Positions 52,414 through 63,490 of a stretch of DNA of 64,000 nucleotides are shown here, piece after piece. The notes under the pieces were generated by a model. It had not been told where the DNA came from, did no database searches, and saw only the letters and a list, made by a program, of their open reading frames with translations. The stretch spans positions 5,766,146 through 5,830,145 of the forward strand of contig RPFO01000154.1 in assembly GCA_009746045.1 (NCBI GenBank), read 5' to 3'. A program made the translations under genes and the position numbers. Position 1 is the stretch's first letter, and the number at the start of each line of letters is the position of its first letter. The stretch is from Mesostigma viride. Lineage: Eukaryota > Streptophyta > Mesostigmatophyceae > Mesostigmatales > Mesostigmataceae.

Positions 52414-53439
52414 TGTTTGCTTCACCACTTTATGTGTTAATCGGTCCCCCCTGAAATTAAGGGGAGGTCTTTGTTCACCTATATTCCGTATTTAAACCTC
52501 AGCCCGGAGATGACGTCAGATTTAACTTTCCAAGACAAGCAAAAGAAGTAAGGAATGGGGGTCTTTTTTTCGCGGAGATCGAAGAATAAGGGGAGACCGA
52601 GCGAAGGATGTTTGCCTTGTTTTGCTTGTTTTCACGCAATTATTCAGGTTCACTGCAAATTCTGATCGGTCCAGGAAAAAATCTGATCTGTCTAGATCAA
52701 CTCACGCGGTTGAGATCAAAATAAGGACAGTAAGCTACCTCCCTTATTTGCAGGGGGGGTCTAATGCCTACCACAGATTTGGTACAATTTGCTGCTCATC
52801 CTTTCCACACAGCCTGTAAAGCCAGTAGTCGGGCATATGGTGAGGATTGCAATCAAGGCATGTACTTGTGAAAAACTGCCAAGTAGCTTCTTAGGTGTTA
52901 TCTTTGATGGATGCAGGTTATGTTTGTAGTTGACCACCATCACTTGTGCACACCACACCTTCCTTACCCTTATGTGGGTGGTAACTACTCTTCCAAATGC
53001 CTCATTCTCGGGTTGTCCCTCTTTACTAAATGGTGACGTCTATGGCCTGCCACATCATCCGGTCATCCATGTGCTGTTGTGCAGGGATGGCTTTGCCCTA
53101 CCATGTCTTTGGGCAATGATAAGGGCATGTTGTTGACAGTCTCACCTGCATGGTTGCTCGTTATAAGATGCCTTCATGATGCCTCTCTGACTATCATTTT
53201 CATGTGTGGCAAATGTCAATACAGTAAGATTGGATGTACCTCATCTTCCTGCCCCTGCCCCTGCCTGTCCCCGCCCGTCTTACGTATGAACAGGTGATAC
53301 AAGATTGCCCATGAAGTATGCCGAGCCGACTTCCCAAACTGACCATGCAGACAGGTCCAGACCACTGGCAGCAAGTGGTCGACTAGACTAGCACTTGCCA
53401 CCATCCACTAGTGCAGCCCCTGCTTAGACAGTCAAGCCC
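52414..53439. other. Upstream region of the LRR gene
   Basis: Holds no gene that I can support. It should contain the promoter of the gene at 53440. No clear TATA box; a TGACGTCA-like string (GATGACGTCAG) occurs near 52510. Confidence 0.45.
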
Positions 53440-55626
53440 ATGGGAAGCTTTTGGCTGGCAGCATTTGCTGCTTGGTTGAATTTCAGCCTGCGCTGGCTTC
53501 TGGGTTGTCTTGCCCGCTTCCTTGCTGCGTGCACGCAACCCCTCTTGGATCGTGCACCCAGCAAGTTGCGGTGCGTGGCAGATGCAAGCGTGCAGGCAGC
53601 CTCACCCGCAGGCGCTGCCGAGCAGCGGGAGGCCCTCACCCTGCAGGACTTGGCTGCCATGCCCGGCCTGGGTGCGCTGATCATGGCAGACGTGCCGTTG
53701 CCAGACCGGGTCCGGCTGAGAGGGTTGTGCCGGGCATTTGCGTCCTCGGTCGATGCCTCCCTGCAGGCTGTGGAGAGGATCTGTGGCGATGACCTGCTTG
53801 GCTTGGACGAATGTGGGCGCTCCAATGGTGACGTGCTGAGGTGGCTGGCGTCCAAGTGCCCCAACCTGCTGGTGCTGGAAAGGCCGGAGTTTGACAAGCA
53901 ACCCTGGTGGAAGCTCCCTATTGCAGACGTGGCGGTAACCCACCTCGCCGCGCAGTGCCGGCAGCTCCACACCTTGAAGGTGCCATGGTGCAAGGGAGTG
54001 GGTGACACCGCGTTGCGGGCGGTGGCGGCCAACTGTAGCCAGCTGCGGCACCTGGATATTGGCGGCTGCAAGCTTGTTACATGTGACGGCGTGTCGGCCA
54101 TTGCTGCTGGGTGCCGGCAGTTGGAGCACCTGGACCTTTTCTCGGTCAAAAGAGTGACAGATGGCAGCGCGCTGGCACTTGCCGCTCATTGTCCCCGCTT
54201 GCAGTACCTTAACGTGTATGGTACCAAGGTTGGCAGCGCTGGAATCATTGCGATTGCCCGAGCTTGCCCAGGTCTGCGCACTCTGAACGTTTCCTACTGT
54301 GAGGCGGTGGATGACGGTGGCATCGCTGCGGTAGCTGAGAACTGCCCTCTGCTGGAGTGCTTGGAATATGAGGGGTGTGAGGTTGGGAACCAGGGCATGG
54401 CGCCGATTCTGCGCAATTGCTTGCAGATCAAGGACATTTGTTTTGAGGAGTACGTCACCGGCGACGCGGTACGTCTGGGCCCGAACAGTTGTCGCGAGCT
54501 GCGCACCCTGCGCATCAGCCTGGATAGCTGGACCGATGATTCCATTGCTGCCATGGCGGCGCGGTGCAGCAAGCTGACGTCCTTGAGCATATATAACCTT
54601 GATGTAACGGGCGCCGGCGTTGCGGTGTTCGCGGCAAGCTGCCCCTGGCTTGAAGAGCTCAGTCTGCCTTACCGCAGCGAGTTAACGGATGCGGGCATGC
54701 TGGCGGTGGCGAAGAATTGCCCGCGGCTGCGCTCCGTGAGCCTAGGCCAGTGCAAGTTCGTGACGGATGCCAGTTTGGTGGAGCTTGCTCGGCGCTGTCC
54801 AAGCCTTCAGGAGCTCCGCTTCTACCATGCTTTTGCTGGCAACCGCACCGCCATTGCGCTGGCAAGGAACTGCCCTGACCTGCGCAGTTTTGGCCCCTCA
54901 TTTTTCCACTCCTCTGAACTGCCTAGCCGAGGCACCCAGGATCTGCGTCAGGCATGGGAACGGGTCCGCGTTAAGGATCACGGTCTGGCCATGGTGCTGC
55001 GGTGGTGCTTGCAGCTTAAGACGCTAAATCTGAGCATGTGCCGGGGTTTTACAGATGCCGGCATAAGCATGGCGGGTGACAGCTGCAAGCGCTTGCAGAG
55101 GCTTGTCCTGTCCGGTTGCCGCGGCTGCTTCACCGCCCGCGGGCTTGCGGCAATGGCCTCCCACCTGGGCGCGCTCGTGAGCTTGGATGCCGGCGAGTGT
55201 GATGCGGTGACGGATGTCAGTGTGGTGGCTTTGGCCAACCACTGCCCACGGTTGAGGTTTGTGGTCATGTCCAGCTGCAATGTGGGTGATGAGGGTGTCG
55301 CGGCATTGGCACGGCACTGTGCACTTGTCTCACTTCGAGTGATGCACTGCAATGGCGTGACAGATGCTAGCTTGCTGGCCATCGGCGAGCACTGCGGCCA
55401 GCTGGGGGAATTGCGGGTTGCCGGCTGCAAGGGCGTTACTGTCCCTGCCGCCATGGCACTGCTACCCAAATGCAAGGGGCTGAGTGTTGTGGACATTCTG
55501 TGCAGCCCGCAAATCCCGGAGCCCATCTTCCAGGACATCAAGCGCACATGCCCGCGCATGCGGTGCTTGACGGGCCTGACGAGTTACACCTCTGTTAGCG
55601 ATGAGGACAGTGAAGAGGATGAGTAG
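53440..55626 (+). CDS. F-box/LRR-like protein (cysteine-containing LRRs)
   Basis: Single-exon gene, 728 residues. Residues 1-36 are hydrophobic (FWLAAFAAWLNFSLRWLLG), possibly a membrane anchor or signal. A degenerate F-box-like segment follows at about 66-125 (LTLQDLAAMPGLGALIMADV, LPDRVRLRGLCRAFA). From about 160 to 700 there are some twenty 25-26 residue leucine-rich repeats of the cysteine-containing type (CPRLQYLNVYGTKVGSAGI, GLRTLNVSYCEAVDDGG, LRTLRISLDSWTDDSIAAMA), as in FBXL2/AMN1/Grr1. The C-terminus is acidic (SDEDSEEDE). F-box/LRR proteins choose substrates for SCF ubiquitin ligases; if the F-box is not real, this is an LRR receptor-like scaffold of unknown role. The start ATG sits in a good context (CCCATGGGA) and the codon use is GC-rich throughout. 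Confidence 0.85.
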   Translation: MGSFWLAAFAAWLNFSLRWLLGCLARFLAACTQPLLDRAPSKLRCVADASVQAASPAGAAEQREALTLQDLAAMPGLGALIMADVPLPDRVRLRGLCRAFASSVDASLQAVERICGDDLLGLDECGRSNGDVLRWLASKCPNLLVLERPEFDKQPWWKLPIADVAVTHLAAQCRQLHTLKVPWCKGVGDTALRAVAANCSQLRHLDIGGCKLVTCDGVSAIAAGCRQLEHLDLFSVKRVTDGSALALAAHCPRLQYLNVYGTKVGSAGIIAIARACPGLRTLNVSYCEAVDDGGIAAVAENCPLLECLEYEGCEVGNQGMAPILRNCLQIKDICFEEYVTGDAVRLGPNSCRELRTLRISLDSWTDDSIAAMAARCSKLTSLSIYNLDVTGAGVAVFAASCPWLEELSLPYRSELTDAGMLAVAKNCPRLRSVSLGQCKFVTDASLVELARRCPSLQELRFYHAFAGNRTAIALARNCPDLRSFGPSFFHSSELPSRGTQDLRQAWERVRVKDHGLAMVLRWCLQLKTLNLSMCRGFTDAGISMAGDSCKRLQRLVLSGCRGCFTARGLAAMASHLGALVSLDAGECDAVTDVSVVALANHCPRLRFVVMSSCNVGDEGVAALARHCALVSLRVMHCNGVTDASLLAIGEHCGQLGELRVAGCKGVTVPAAMALLPKCKGLSVVDILCSPQIPEPIFQDIKRTCPRMRCLTGLTSYTSVSDEDSEEDE

Positions 55627-57939
55627 CCGTTGTGCGGTGGTTCAGGGAAGGGAGCGGTGGTGCGTGTACGCTCTGCAGGATCCTGCTGCATCGCCCCTGC
55701 GTAAAGGTGCCGCTGTGCACCGTGCTTATTTGAAAGAAGGGTGCTGGTGGCTTGTTGTTTTCGAGGTCCCAAAACTGCTTTGGGGCATTTTAGGCTTTGC
55801 AAGTAATGTTGGCCTGCAACAGCTGTAGCCGAGGCATTCGTATGGGTGATGCATAATGGGTGATGCTCGGCATGGCGAGTGAGCTTGGGGTATGCGTTAC
55901 CCATCACCCCCATGGCGAGAGGCTACAGCTGTCTGGATGGTAACTGCTGACTTGCTTAGCTGCCTTCACAGATGCCAGCAATAACGAAGCTGCTGTGCCA
56001 GCAAGGATTGTGGGGAATGGTAGCATACCAGCCGTGGAACTACCCGGCGCCACCACAAGGCAGGGCGGACAGCAAGTAGTAGCAGCAGGGAGCTGTGTTG
56101 CCGGCACACGCATGCCAGCTGCAGAGTATGAGGGGGCGAAATCAGTGGCTGCCTTGCCCCGCATGGCAGCCCTGCCACCGTGGCAGTACACGGATCTACT
56201 GCTGAGAATGCGTCCCTTGTCGGTGGCATTGCAGTGGCTGCAGGCAAGGAGGTGGCAGCGGGCGGCGGTGATGGCCAATCGAGCTGCGTGGTACAACATA
56301 CCCACTAGCTAGCTCCGCCAAATGGCCATCACGAGGGGTAAGTGGGCGCATCTCCCTTTCCCTTGGTGGAGGGGCTCGCACCCAGCAGTTAATGCACGTG
56401 AGCGCGGGGGGGAACAAGCTTACGCCAGAAGGCAGACCGTTGCTGCTCATGGCTCCCGCAGCCTAGCTTGCGGCACATGGATGTTGGCGACGCGTGCAAC
56501 AGTGGCCGCGACCGGTGGTGCGTGCGGTACCCGGCCTTGCACGAGTGAGGGAGATGGCGCGCACCGGTGCCCTGCAACCGTGGGTAGCGAGGTGCAAGAG
56601 GAGCTGCGTCAGTTTTGCTGTGCAGGCATGGGGGGGAATGCATGGTACCTGCCTCTCAACCACCGCCAAGTGTCAAACACCAAGCGGAATCACCAGCGCC
56701 AGACGCGGTGAGCCGCGCTGCTGGCACACGCTGTGGATGCAGAGCGGAGGGAAGCATGAGGACCGGCGTTCCGTGTGGACACCGCTGATGCTGGCGTTGA
56801 TCACGGAGATGCTGGCGGGCAAAAGCATGGTGGCGCTGTCACTGCAGACCGGGGAGGTGGAGACGGTAATGCACATGGAGCGGTTGTTGTGTGGTGGCTT
56901 GCCAGGTGGCTTCGCCAGAGTCGACGTTACAGCAGTGCATGCTTGTGCGCCCTCTGCTTTGCTTTGGTTGAAGCCATCACATTGGCCCTGCACCCAGGGC
57001 ACATGGGGCGCCAGCGAGCTAGCCAGGTTGCATATGGGACTGAGGTTCGGGGAGCAAAGCCAGGGGCATGGGATTGGGAATGCATCGTTTTGGGTGGTAG
57101 CGCTTTGGCAGATGGAGAGCTTTTAAAGATGGTGGCAAGGGTGAGGGCAGCGCTGGCATGCATGGGCAATGGTGGGGGCCACGATAGAAGAAGCAATGGG
57201 GCCAAGGATGGGGGCAAGGCCGAGGAGGGCGAGGATGGCACCAAGTGGGCGCATGGTAGCAATGGCCGGCTGGGATTGGGCGCAGCCAACATGATGCGCT
57301 CCTTTTTGTGGGATCATGAGCCTGCCATGAATTCTGGATGAGCATCGAGCGGGTGATGAAACTCATCCATTCTGGCTGCAACGGTGACCACAGAGTTAAG
57401 TGGCTGGTTTGGTGCAAGACAGGCGCCACCTGGGCAAAGATCATGTGACGGTGTATCTTAGCAGCTGCCAAGAACTGCGTGAACATAGCCTGCAGCCCAG
57501 GAATAGAATAACGTCAGGCCCCCACGTCTTGCGTTCTCTGACAATGTCGTACAATTTGTGGATCTGCTTATGAGCTTTCGCAAGAGGCAAGCCTGGGATG
57601 CTTCTCGTACTATGGACGCAGCCGCCCTTATGCTGCTATGATGACTTCTCGCTAATACCGTACACCCGAACATCGACTTATATTAGGGACACGAGGTTTC
57701 TGGCTTAGGGCACCCACATCGTGGAAACTTGTGGTGTAGGCTATTCCATGGGGCCGGCCATGCACATGCATGTGCTGCGCATACACCATTGTGACCAACA
57801 TTCGCTTGTCATCCAATAAAGTATGGCACCTCATCTGCCAGCAACCCGAATGCTTGTGCTGCACACACACACTGTGGCCAGGGCATGCTTGTCATCCAAC
57901 TTAGTAAGGCATTGTATGTGCCACTAATGCACGCACATG
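55627..57939. other. Downstream region of the LRR gene
   Basis: GC-rich to about 57300, with several open frames of 100-210 codons on both strands but none with a domain or motif I recognise. Two related passages near 57740-57800 and 57840-57900 (ACACAC..., CTTGTCATCCAA) look like an old duplication. I see no RNA gene. Confidence 0.45.
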
Positions 57940-58140
57940 TTGCGCTATCCTAATGAGACGGGGCTAGTCCCCGGGGAGCCGCCGGGCCTCTCTGTAATTT
58001 GGGGCAAGATGACTAGGAAAGCCCGGTGGCATGATGTAATGCAGGCCACCAAGCCCAAGTCTGTAGGGGCTCCACGGGTGACCAAGTTTGGTTCGTGTAG
58101 TGATACGGGCCTTGGTGCCCACAATCCTGTTGCTCGCGGG
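57940..58140 (+). mobile_element. LINE B-related 3' fragment
   Basis: Diverged relative of the LINE B 3' part (GGGCTAGTCCCCGGGGAGCC, CTCTCTGTAATTTGGGGCAA, AAGTCTGTAGGGGCTCCACG). It is cut off at 58140 by the LTR of the chromovirus. Confidence 0.75.
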
Positions 58141-58865
58141 TGTAACAGAATAAAATGATAGATTCTGCTTCCGTTGGAATAAGATCTTTTACCTCTTGCC
58201 TATTGTAGCGAAACTGACTTGCAATCTCCTTGGAACTTGGAGGACTCCGGATATTCTCTAGGAGTCGCTGAGCTTGGTCGTTTCCCGTCTAGAGGCCACT
58301 CCTACAAGACGATACTTATGCGGTAAGGAGCTGTGGACCCCGTTGTGTCGGGAGTCTCCTTGCTTGTTCGTACTGACACAAGACTTCCTGTCTACTGGAT
58401 ATGACTGTCCAATAACAGGGCCTCGAGTGAGAATGTTTGGTTATAAGAATAACTTCACATGTTGGGTGAGAGGCGACTGGCTATGGAGACAGAATGACGG
58501 CGCATATGTTCTCACGGCCTCAGGTCTCCAACGCAATCCAAAAGACACTAGCCAATCACCATTCAGACCATGAGGTAAGGTTTTTCCTCTAGCCATACTT
58601 CACGCTCTTAACTTACGAAAGATACTCAACTGACTTTCAGTCAGATCACACATAGATTCCAAGGTACTGTCCCGTACCGTTCAGGGCCCAACACAAAGGA
58701 CCATCGAAAGGGCACTCCGCACATAAGTCCCAAAAGTCAAGGCAGGCTAGGAATCATTACACTTTGGCCGTACAAAGGACTCAGCCATTTACACTGAACG
58801 CTGAACTACAAGTTCGCATCCACTTGGATGTAACAGTATACACGATGTCAGAAAATACTGTTACA
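58141..58865 (-). repeat. 3' LTR of the chromovirus
   Basis: 725 bp beginning, on the minus strand, with TGTAACA directly after the polypurine tract and ending TGTTACA, so the ends are short inverted repeats of the usual TG...CA kind. The partner LTR lies outside the window, hence the left border is set by the TGTTACA end and by the change to LINE-like sequence at 58140. Confidence 0.8.
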
Positions 58866-58878
58866 TTCCTCCCCCCAA
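58866..58878 (-). promoter_or_regulatory. Polypurine tract
   Basis: On the minus strand TTGGGGGGAGGAA stands immediately before the LTR start TGTAACA. Polypurine tracts prime plus-strand DNA synthesis in LTR retrotransposons. Position and composition are typical. Confidence 0.8.
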
Positions 58879-59429
58879 GAACAGAGCTACTAGCTCTGTC
58901 TGACAGACGGCCAGTCGCATGACTACCATCATCCCCACAGGCCTTAAGTCTCAGCCCACGTGGCATCATTGACCCTGCAAGAATGTGAGTCCATGGACAC
59001 AGGAAATGGTCTGTCTAACACAGGCTGGTCGCATGACCCAGTATCCCTCCAGGCCTTAAGTCTCGACCACAAAGGGCGTCATCAACCCTCTTGGGAACTA
59101 AGTTCATGGACAAGGAAAACAGCCTGCACACATGTACACACAACCTACTTGGGGGGGTGTTGTCACTCTAACACAAAACTCAAAATAACCCAGAAAATAA
59201 CACAGTTGAAGAACCCAGCCCCCAGGGCACATCAAATCTTTGAAGATTCCAGTTGCTCAGCAGTCGTTGAAGAACTGAATAACACAGTAGTCGAAGACCC
59301 AAAATACTCCATCAGTTGAAGAACAAAAATACTCCATCAGTCTTCGAACAAGGGAAGACTCGCAGCTGTCAAGTCTTTTGTAACAAGAAAAGACTCCAAC
59401 TGCCTTCGGTGGTCGTTGAGTGCCACCGC

Positions 59430-60992
59430 TCAAACCTGGTACCACACCCCAGGTTGATTGTCCCGGCCTTGTACTCCAAACACCTCAGGGTGTTCTTTGA
59501 TCATCGAGTACAGGAAAGGCCATGATCGGTTAATCGAGACGGCGAGACAAGTCTGAGCAGGAGCCCCTAACATGGGCTCATACTTCTTTAGCACAGCGGG
59601 GTATGCTAAAGTGACCACAGCCTTCCTCAGAGGGTCACCACGCCATCCATCCGTGTGTCGCGCCATCAGATCCTGATAGGCCCAGTAAAGCTTGAGCCAA
59701 CCCATCAGCTGATGAGATTCCACAGTTTGGAGTGGAATCAACATTCGGTAGGGAGTACTGATCTCTCTCGCATCCCGAGCAGGAGGGAAAGGTGTGTAAG
59801 GAAGGGGGACAAGAGAAGATCCGGCACTCAAGGGCCAGCACTCAGCACTAGTCCTCAGCACCAGAGTCATATCAAACTCTCTATTGGCTTCCACAAGCCC
59901 CACCAGAAGGTTCCACAGCGTCATTGGCTTCTGGATGCAACCAGAAACAGGAGCTGCAGAGTCCACCACCAGTTGCTGGAGAGCTATCTCTAGTGCAGGA
60001 GGTAGCTCAGCATACAAGTCTTCACCCTCATTAGCCTCCATGTCCAAGCTCTCTAAGGGCCACTGTTTCGAAGCCCCGTGTTGATGCAACCACGCAGCGG
60101 GGTGAAGATGGTCCACATTACACTTGGCAGTGAGCAGTCCATCTACCTCCACCTCACTGTCCGTCTCATCCTCATCATCATCCTCCTCATCCCCCTCCTC
60201 ATCCTCGTTCCTAGTATGATTCTGGTCCCCAACCCCCTCTCCATCCTCCTCTCCCAACTCATCCTCGTCACTCTCACTAACCAGGCCAGGGCACTCAGTG
60301 CCATCCTCACTCTCGATCACTGCCGGATTCCTCCTCAATGGGAATCTTCCTTGAGGGACCACGGGGTTCAGGCACCTCAGACAGGGAGCATGGCACGAAA
60401 GAATCCAGATCGAGAGTGAGGAGAGCCACCAGACGGCTCCTGGGCAGCGGGGACCTGGCCAGACACGGGGTGAACAGGCACATCCTGGGGAAGAGAGGGC
60501 TCTGGTGCCGGCTGCACAACTTAGCTGAGTAGGGGTAGTCCCTGTGGCCATAGGAGGGGAAGCAACAGACTGGAGATAGCCAACCACGTTCTGCAGCAGA
60601 GCCATGTTCTCTTGTAGATCCCTGAACTTCAGCTCAAACGTTTTCTCCAGCTGGTGAACATCGCGCTGATAACCATCCACCATGGTAGAGAGAGAGTGGA
60701 GGAGAGAGGAACTAGTCTGACCTGTCTTCACCGATTCTGCTACTAGAGATTTCAGCTCTACCAGCTCTTTGAAGACAGCGTCCACCTTAACATCGGTAGC
60801 CTCCTGGCGAGCCACCACCGCCTTCTTGAGATGGCTCATGTCTTCCTGCACCTCATGGAGCTGCCTCTGAGTTCTCAAGATCTGGTTGCCCGCCTCTTCC
60901 ACCGAGATCTGGAGAACTCGCATCTCCGAAATGCCAGGGAAAGTGGTCATTGTGGGTCTGCACGTGTTGTGATGGCATGCAGCATGACACAC
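59430..60992 (-). CDS. Additional chromovirus ORF downstream of pol (coiled-coil protein)
   Basis: 520 codons (a second ATG at 60950 may be the real start), beginning about 45 nt after the pol stop and ending before the polypurine tract, thus in the position where env stands in other elements. The N-terminal 110 residues are a coiled coil (LRTQRQLHEVQEDMSHLKKA, LVELKSLVAESVKT). A middle part of Cys/Pro-rich composition probably reflects local frameshifts (another frame, 60519-60307, is also open). An acidic stretch (EEDGEGVGDQ, DEEDDDEDETDSEVE) precedes a C-terminal globular part (PMTLWNLLVGLVEANREFD, LMGWLKLYWAYQDLM). No transmembrane segment, signal peptide or CCHC zinc knuckle is visible, so neither a classical Env nor Gag. 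Function unknown. Confidence 0.7.
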   Translation of the reverse strand: MCHAACHHNTCRPTMTTFPGISEMRVLQISVEEAGNQILRTQRQLHEVQEDMSHLKKAVVARQEATDVKVDAVFKELVELKSLVAESVKTGQTSSSLLHSLSTMVDGYQRDVHQLEKTFELKFRDLQENMALLQNVVGYLQSVASPPMATGTTPTQLSCAAGTRALSSPGCACSPRVWPGPRCPGAVWWLSSLSIWILSCHAPCLRCLNPVVPQGRFPLRRNPAVIESEDGTECPGLVSESDEDELGEEDGEGVGDQNHTRNEDEEGDEEDDDEDETDSEVEVDGLLTAKCNVDHLHPAAWLHQHGASKQWPLESLDMEANEGEDLYAELPPALEIALQQLVVDSAAPVSGCIQKPMTLWNLLVGLVEANREFDMTLVLRTSAECWPLSAGSSLVPLPYTPFPPARDAREISTPYRMLIPLQTVESHQLMGWLKLYWAYQDLMARHTDGWRGDPLRKAVVTLAYPAVLKKYEPMLGAPAQTCLAVSINRSWPFLYSMIKEHPEVFGVQGRDNQPGVWYQV

Positions 60993-61034
60993 TCAAGTCA
61001 TGTTAACAGACACCAAGTGGCTAGTTGTGATCTA

Positions 61035-63490
61035 TTATGAAGTGCCCAACAACTCGGACACATGATCCAAATAATCCTTAGGTAGATTAACACCATGCTT
61101 TTTACAGTACTCCAGGACCAAGTCAGCACAGTTTGTCAGATCACTCAACCACATCCAGTTGGCTGTGCTCGGATTCTCTCCTTTCCAGTGAACTTTAAAC
61201 TGTAACTGCTTTGTCCGACCTCTACCCTTTGACCTGTGAGCCAAGAGTTGTTCCACTTCATAGATCCTCTCCCCCTCTGGATCTAACTCATAGGGTAGGG
61301 GTGCTGAGATTCTGCCCTGAAGCTCGTTCTTCTTGTACAGCTTGACCTGGCTCAGGTGAAAAATATTACTCTTCAGTTTCCAGTGACTGGGGAGCTTGAC
61401 AGAAAGAGTAGTACCACCATGGAATGTGTCCAGAACCACGAAAGGTCCCAGCCACAGAGGCTGCATTTTCCTGCACTGTTCTTTGTCAGAAAGAACTCTG
61501 TTGTTAGCCTCAAGCAAAACCAGGTCACCGGGAAAGACGTGGGGGTGTGCAGCAGTCAGATCTTGCCAGGCCTATATATTTCTGCTGAGACAGCAACATC
61601 TGATGAGCCACCATAGAGTGAGTCTGGTGGAAGGAATCTATCAAAGTGGAGATGGATGCCAAACGTTCCTTCAGATGAGGGGCAGCGTCGTAGTCAGGTA
61701 AGGCAAGATCAATTATGGAGTCAGAGGACAGTGACCATAGTTAATAACAAATGGACACATCTGCAGCGGAGAGAGTGGAGCATTGTTGATAGCGAACTCC
61801 ACAAAAGGCAGCTTCTTGTCCCAGTCTGCGTTGCAATGGTCACAATAATGCCTCTGACAGTCTCGGACTACCCTGTTAAGACGTTCCACTGCGCCCGTAG
61901 AGGCGCAACGGTAGGCCACTGACTCCATAGGCCATTTTGGTGTCCAGAATCTGCATGAACTCTTTCCAAAACTGGGCAACCCACAGAGGGTCTTGGTCAG
62001 TGATGATTACTCTAGGCATGCCATGGAGTCGATAAATCTCTTTCATAAAGAGATCCACACACTGAGCAGATGTCAGTTTGGAATTGCAGGGGATCAAGTG
62101 ACACATACGGCTGAGTCGGTCCATGACAACAAGGATCCTGTCATTCCCGGCATCAGAAAGAGGCAGACCACAAATAAAATCCATAGTAATGGAAATCCAG
62201 GGTCTGAGGGGAATAGGCATAGCCATAGGGAACTCAGGCTTAGCATGGTTTCTAGCCTTCATTCGCTGACAGGAGTCACAACTCTGCACATATGATTGAA
62301 TGTCATGGAGGAGACCAGGCCACCAGAATCTCTTCTGGACCTGCACTCGGAGCTTTTCCACACCAGGGTGAGCACAAGTGATGTCATCATGAAAGCAATG
62401 CAACACCGTGGGAACAGCAAGTTTAGGCACATAGATTTTGCGAGTTACGTTGCCAAACTTGTCCTGAGTATGAACATATAGAATACCATCCTGGTACTCT
62501 ACAGGTCGGCTTCCAAATTCACCCTGCTGGATGGCTTGGGTGGCCAGCTCCTCAGTTTTGGTAAAGTCCCTAAGAACATTCATCAGAGAGATAGACAAGG
62601 GATTCGGCAGAACCAAGGGGGTGTCTGGACCCACTGGAGACAGAGGAAGGGGAGTGTCCTTCTCTATATCTCCGGTAACCCACCTAGATGGAACTGTGCT
62701 CTTGTCTATCACGTCATCAGAAATATCCTTGTGCGTGGCAGCACATCCTACGGTCCTAAAGAACTCTTCTAAATAATCTGGTCGTCTAGAAAGAGCATCT
62801 GGCACCACGTTCTCTGTCCCCTTGACATAGGTGACTTCAAAGGGTGAGAACTGCCCTAGGAACTCTAACCAACCCATCATCCTCTTGCTGAGCTTAGTCT
62901 GACTCAACACATTCGAATGAGAGGCTTATGATCAGTCATAAGGGTAATAGAGGTTTCACCCTTGTCATTCCTAGCGGTACTCGCTACAGAGAACGCATGA
63001 GCACCTAAGAGAAGGTGCCTCCAGTGGTGACAGGCCCACACTAATCCCAACAGTTCCTGCTCATGAACAGAGTAGTTTCTTTCTGCGGGGATCATGGTTC
63101 TAGAGGTATATTCTACAGGCTGAGGACCATTGCCATGATCCTGAGTCAAAACTGCTCCTATGGCGCCTTGTGAGGCGTCAGACCTAACCTGGTAAGGAAG
63201 GGAGGGATCGGGGCCAACCAAGACAGGTGCAGAAATAAGTTTCTGCTTGAGAGTGTCAAATGCAGTCTGACACTGCTCAGACGGGTGTTGACCCGGTAAA
63301 TTGAGAGTCTTTCTTGAGAAGGGCTACCAAAGGAGTTAACGTTCCTAGCCAACGCAATGTGAAGGATATGGTTGCAATGCAGCAATGTGTGAATATGGTT
63401 GGAAACGGAGCTTTGTTAAAATTGGATAATGTTACAGCGCTCACACACTTGAGGCTTGTACACGCGCTTGCCAAGTCAAGGCACAACACG
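61035..63490 (-). pseudogene. Chromovirus pol: RT end, RNase H, integrase, chromodomain (frameshifted)
   Basis: From high to low coordinates: RT connection (LVALLKKDSQF, then CQTAFDTLKQKL), RNase H (SDASQGAIGAVLTQD, LMTDHKPLIRM; break at about 62907; LSKRMMGWLEFLGQF, PDALSRRP), the HHCC zinc finger (HPGVEKLRVQVQKRFWWPG, CDSCQRMK), integrase core (TMDFICGLP, VIITDQDPLW; frameshift near 61940; then GAVERLNRVVRD with the catalytic Glu), the GPY/F-type LWLGPFVVLD and a chromodomain (YEVEQLLAHRSKG, LQFKVHWKGENPS, WMWLSDL). Chromodomains steer integration toward marked chromatin. Breaks near 62907, 61940 and between 61713 and 61517 make it non-functional. Confidence 0.9.

Larger units (their letters stand above)
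58141..63490 (-). mobile_element. Ty3/gypsy chromovirus, decayed, 5' part missing
   Basis: In minus orientation: the end of RT, RNase H, integrase, chromodomain, an additional ORF, polypurine tract and 3' LTR. Gag, protease and most of RT are not in the window; similarity fades near 63350-63490. At least three frameshifts break pol. The element entered a LINE B-like fragment at 58140. The 5' LTR is not seen, so age cannot be judged from LTR divergence. Confidence 0.88.

Noticed and set aside
51746-52495. Long Pro/Ser-Leu and Gly/Arg open frames on both strands
   Set aside because: They arise from the CCCT/CCCG tetranucleotide repeats.
56322-57341. Overlapping frames of 129-210 codons downstream of the LRR gene
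   Set aside because: They contain no recognisable motif and overlap each other in GC-rich sequence; coding status cannot be supported.
59430-60992. The extra chromovirus ORF as a displaced Gag or an Env
   Set aside because: No CCHC knuckle or capsid-like motif, and no signal peptide or transmembrane segment is visible.
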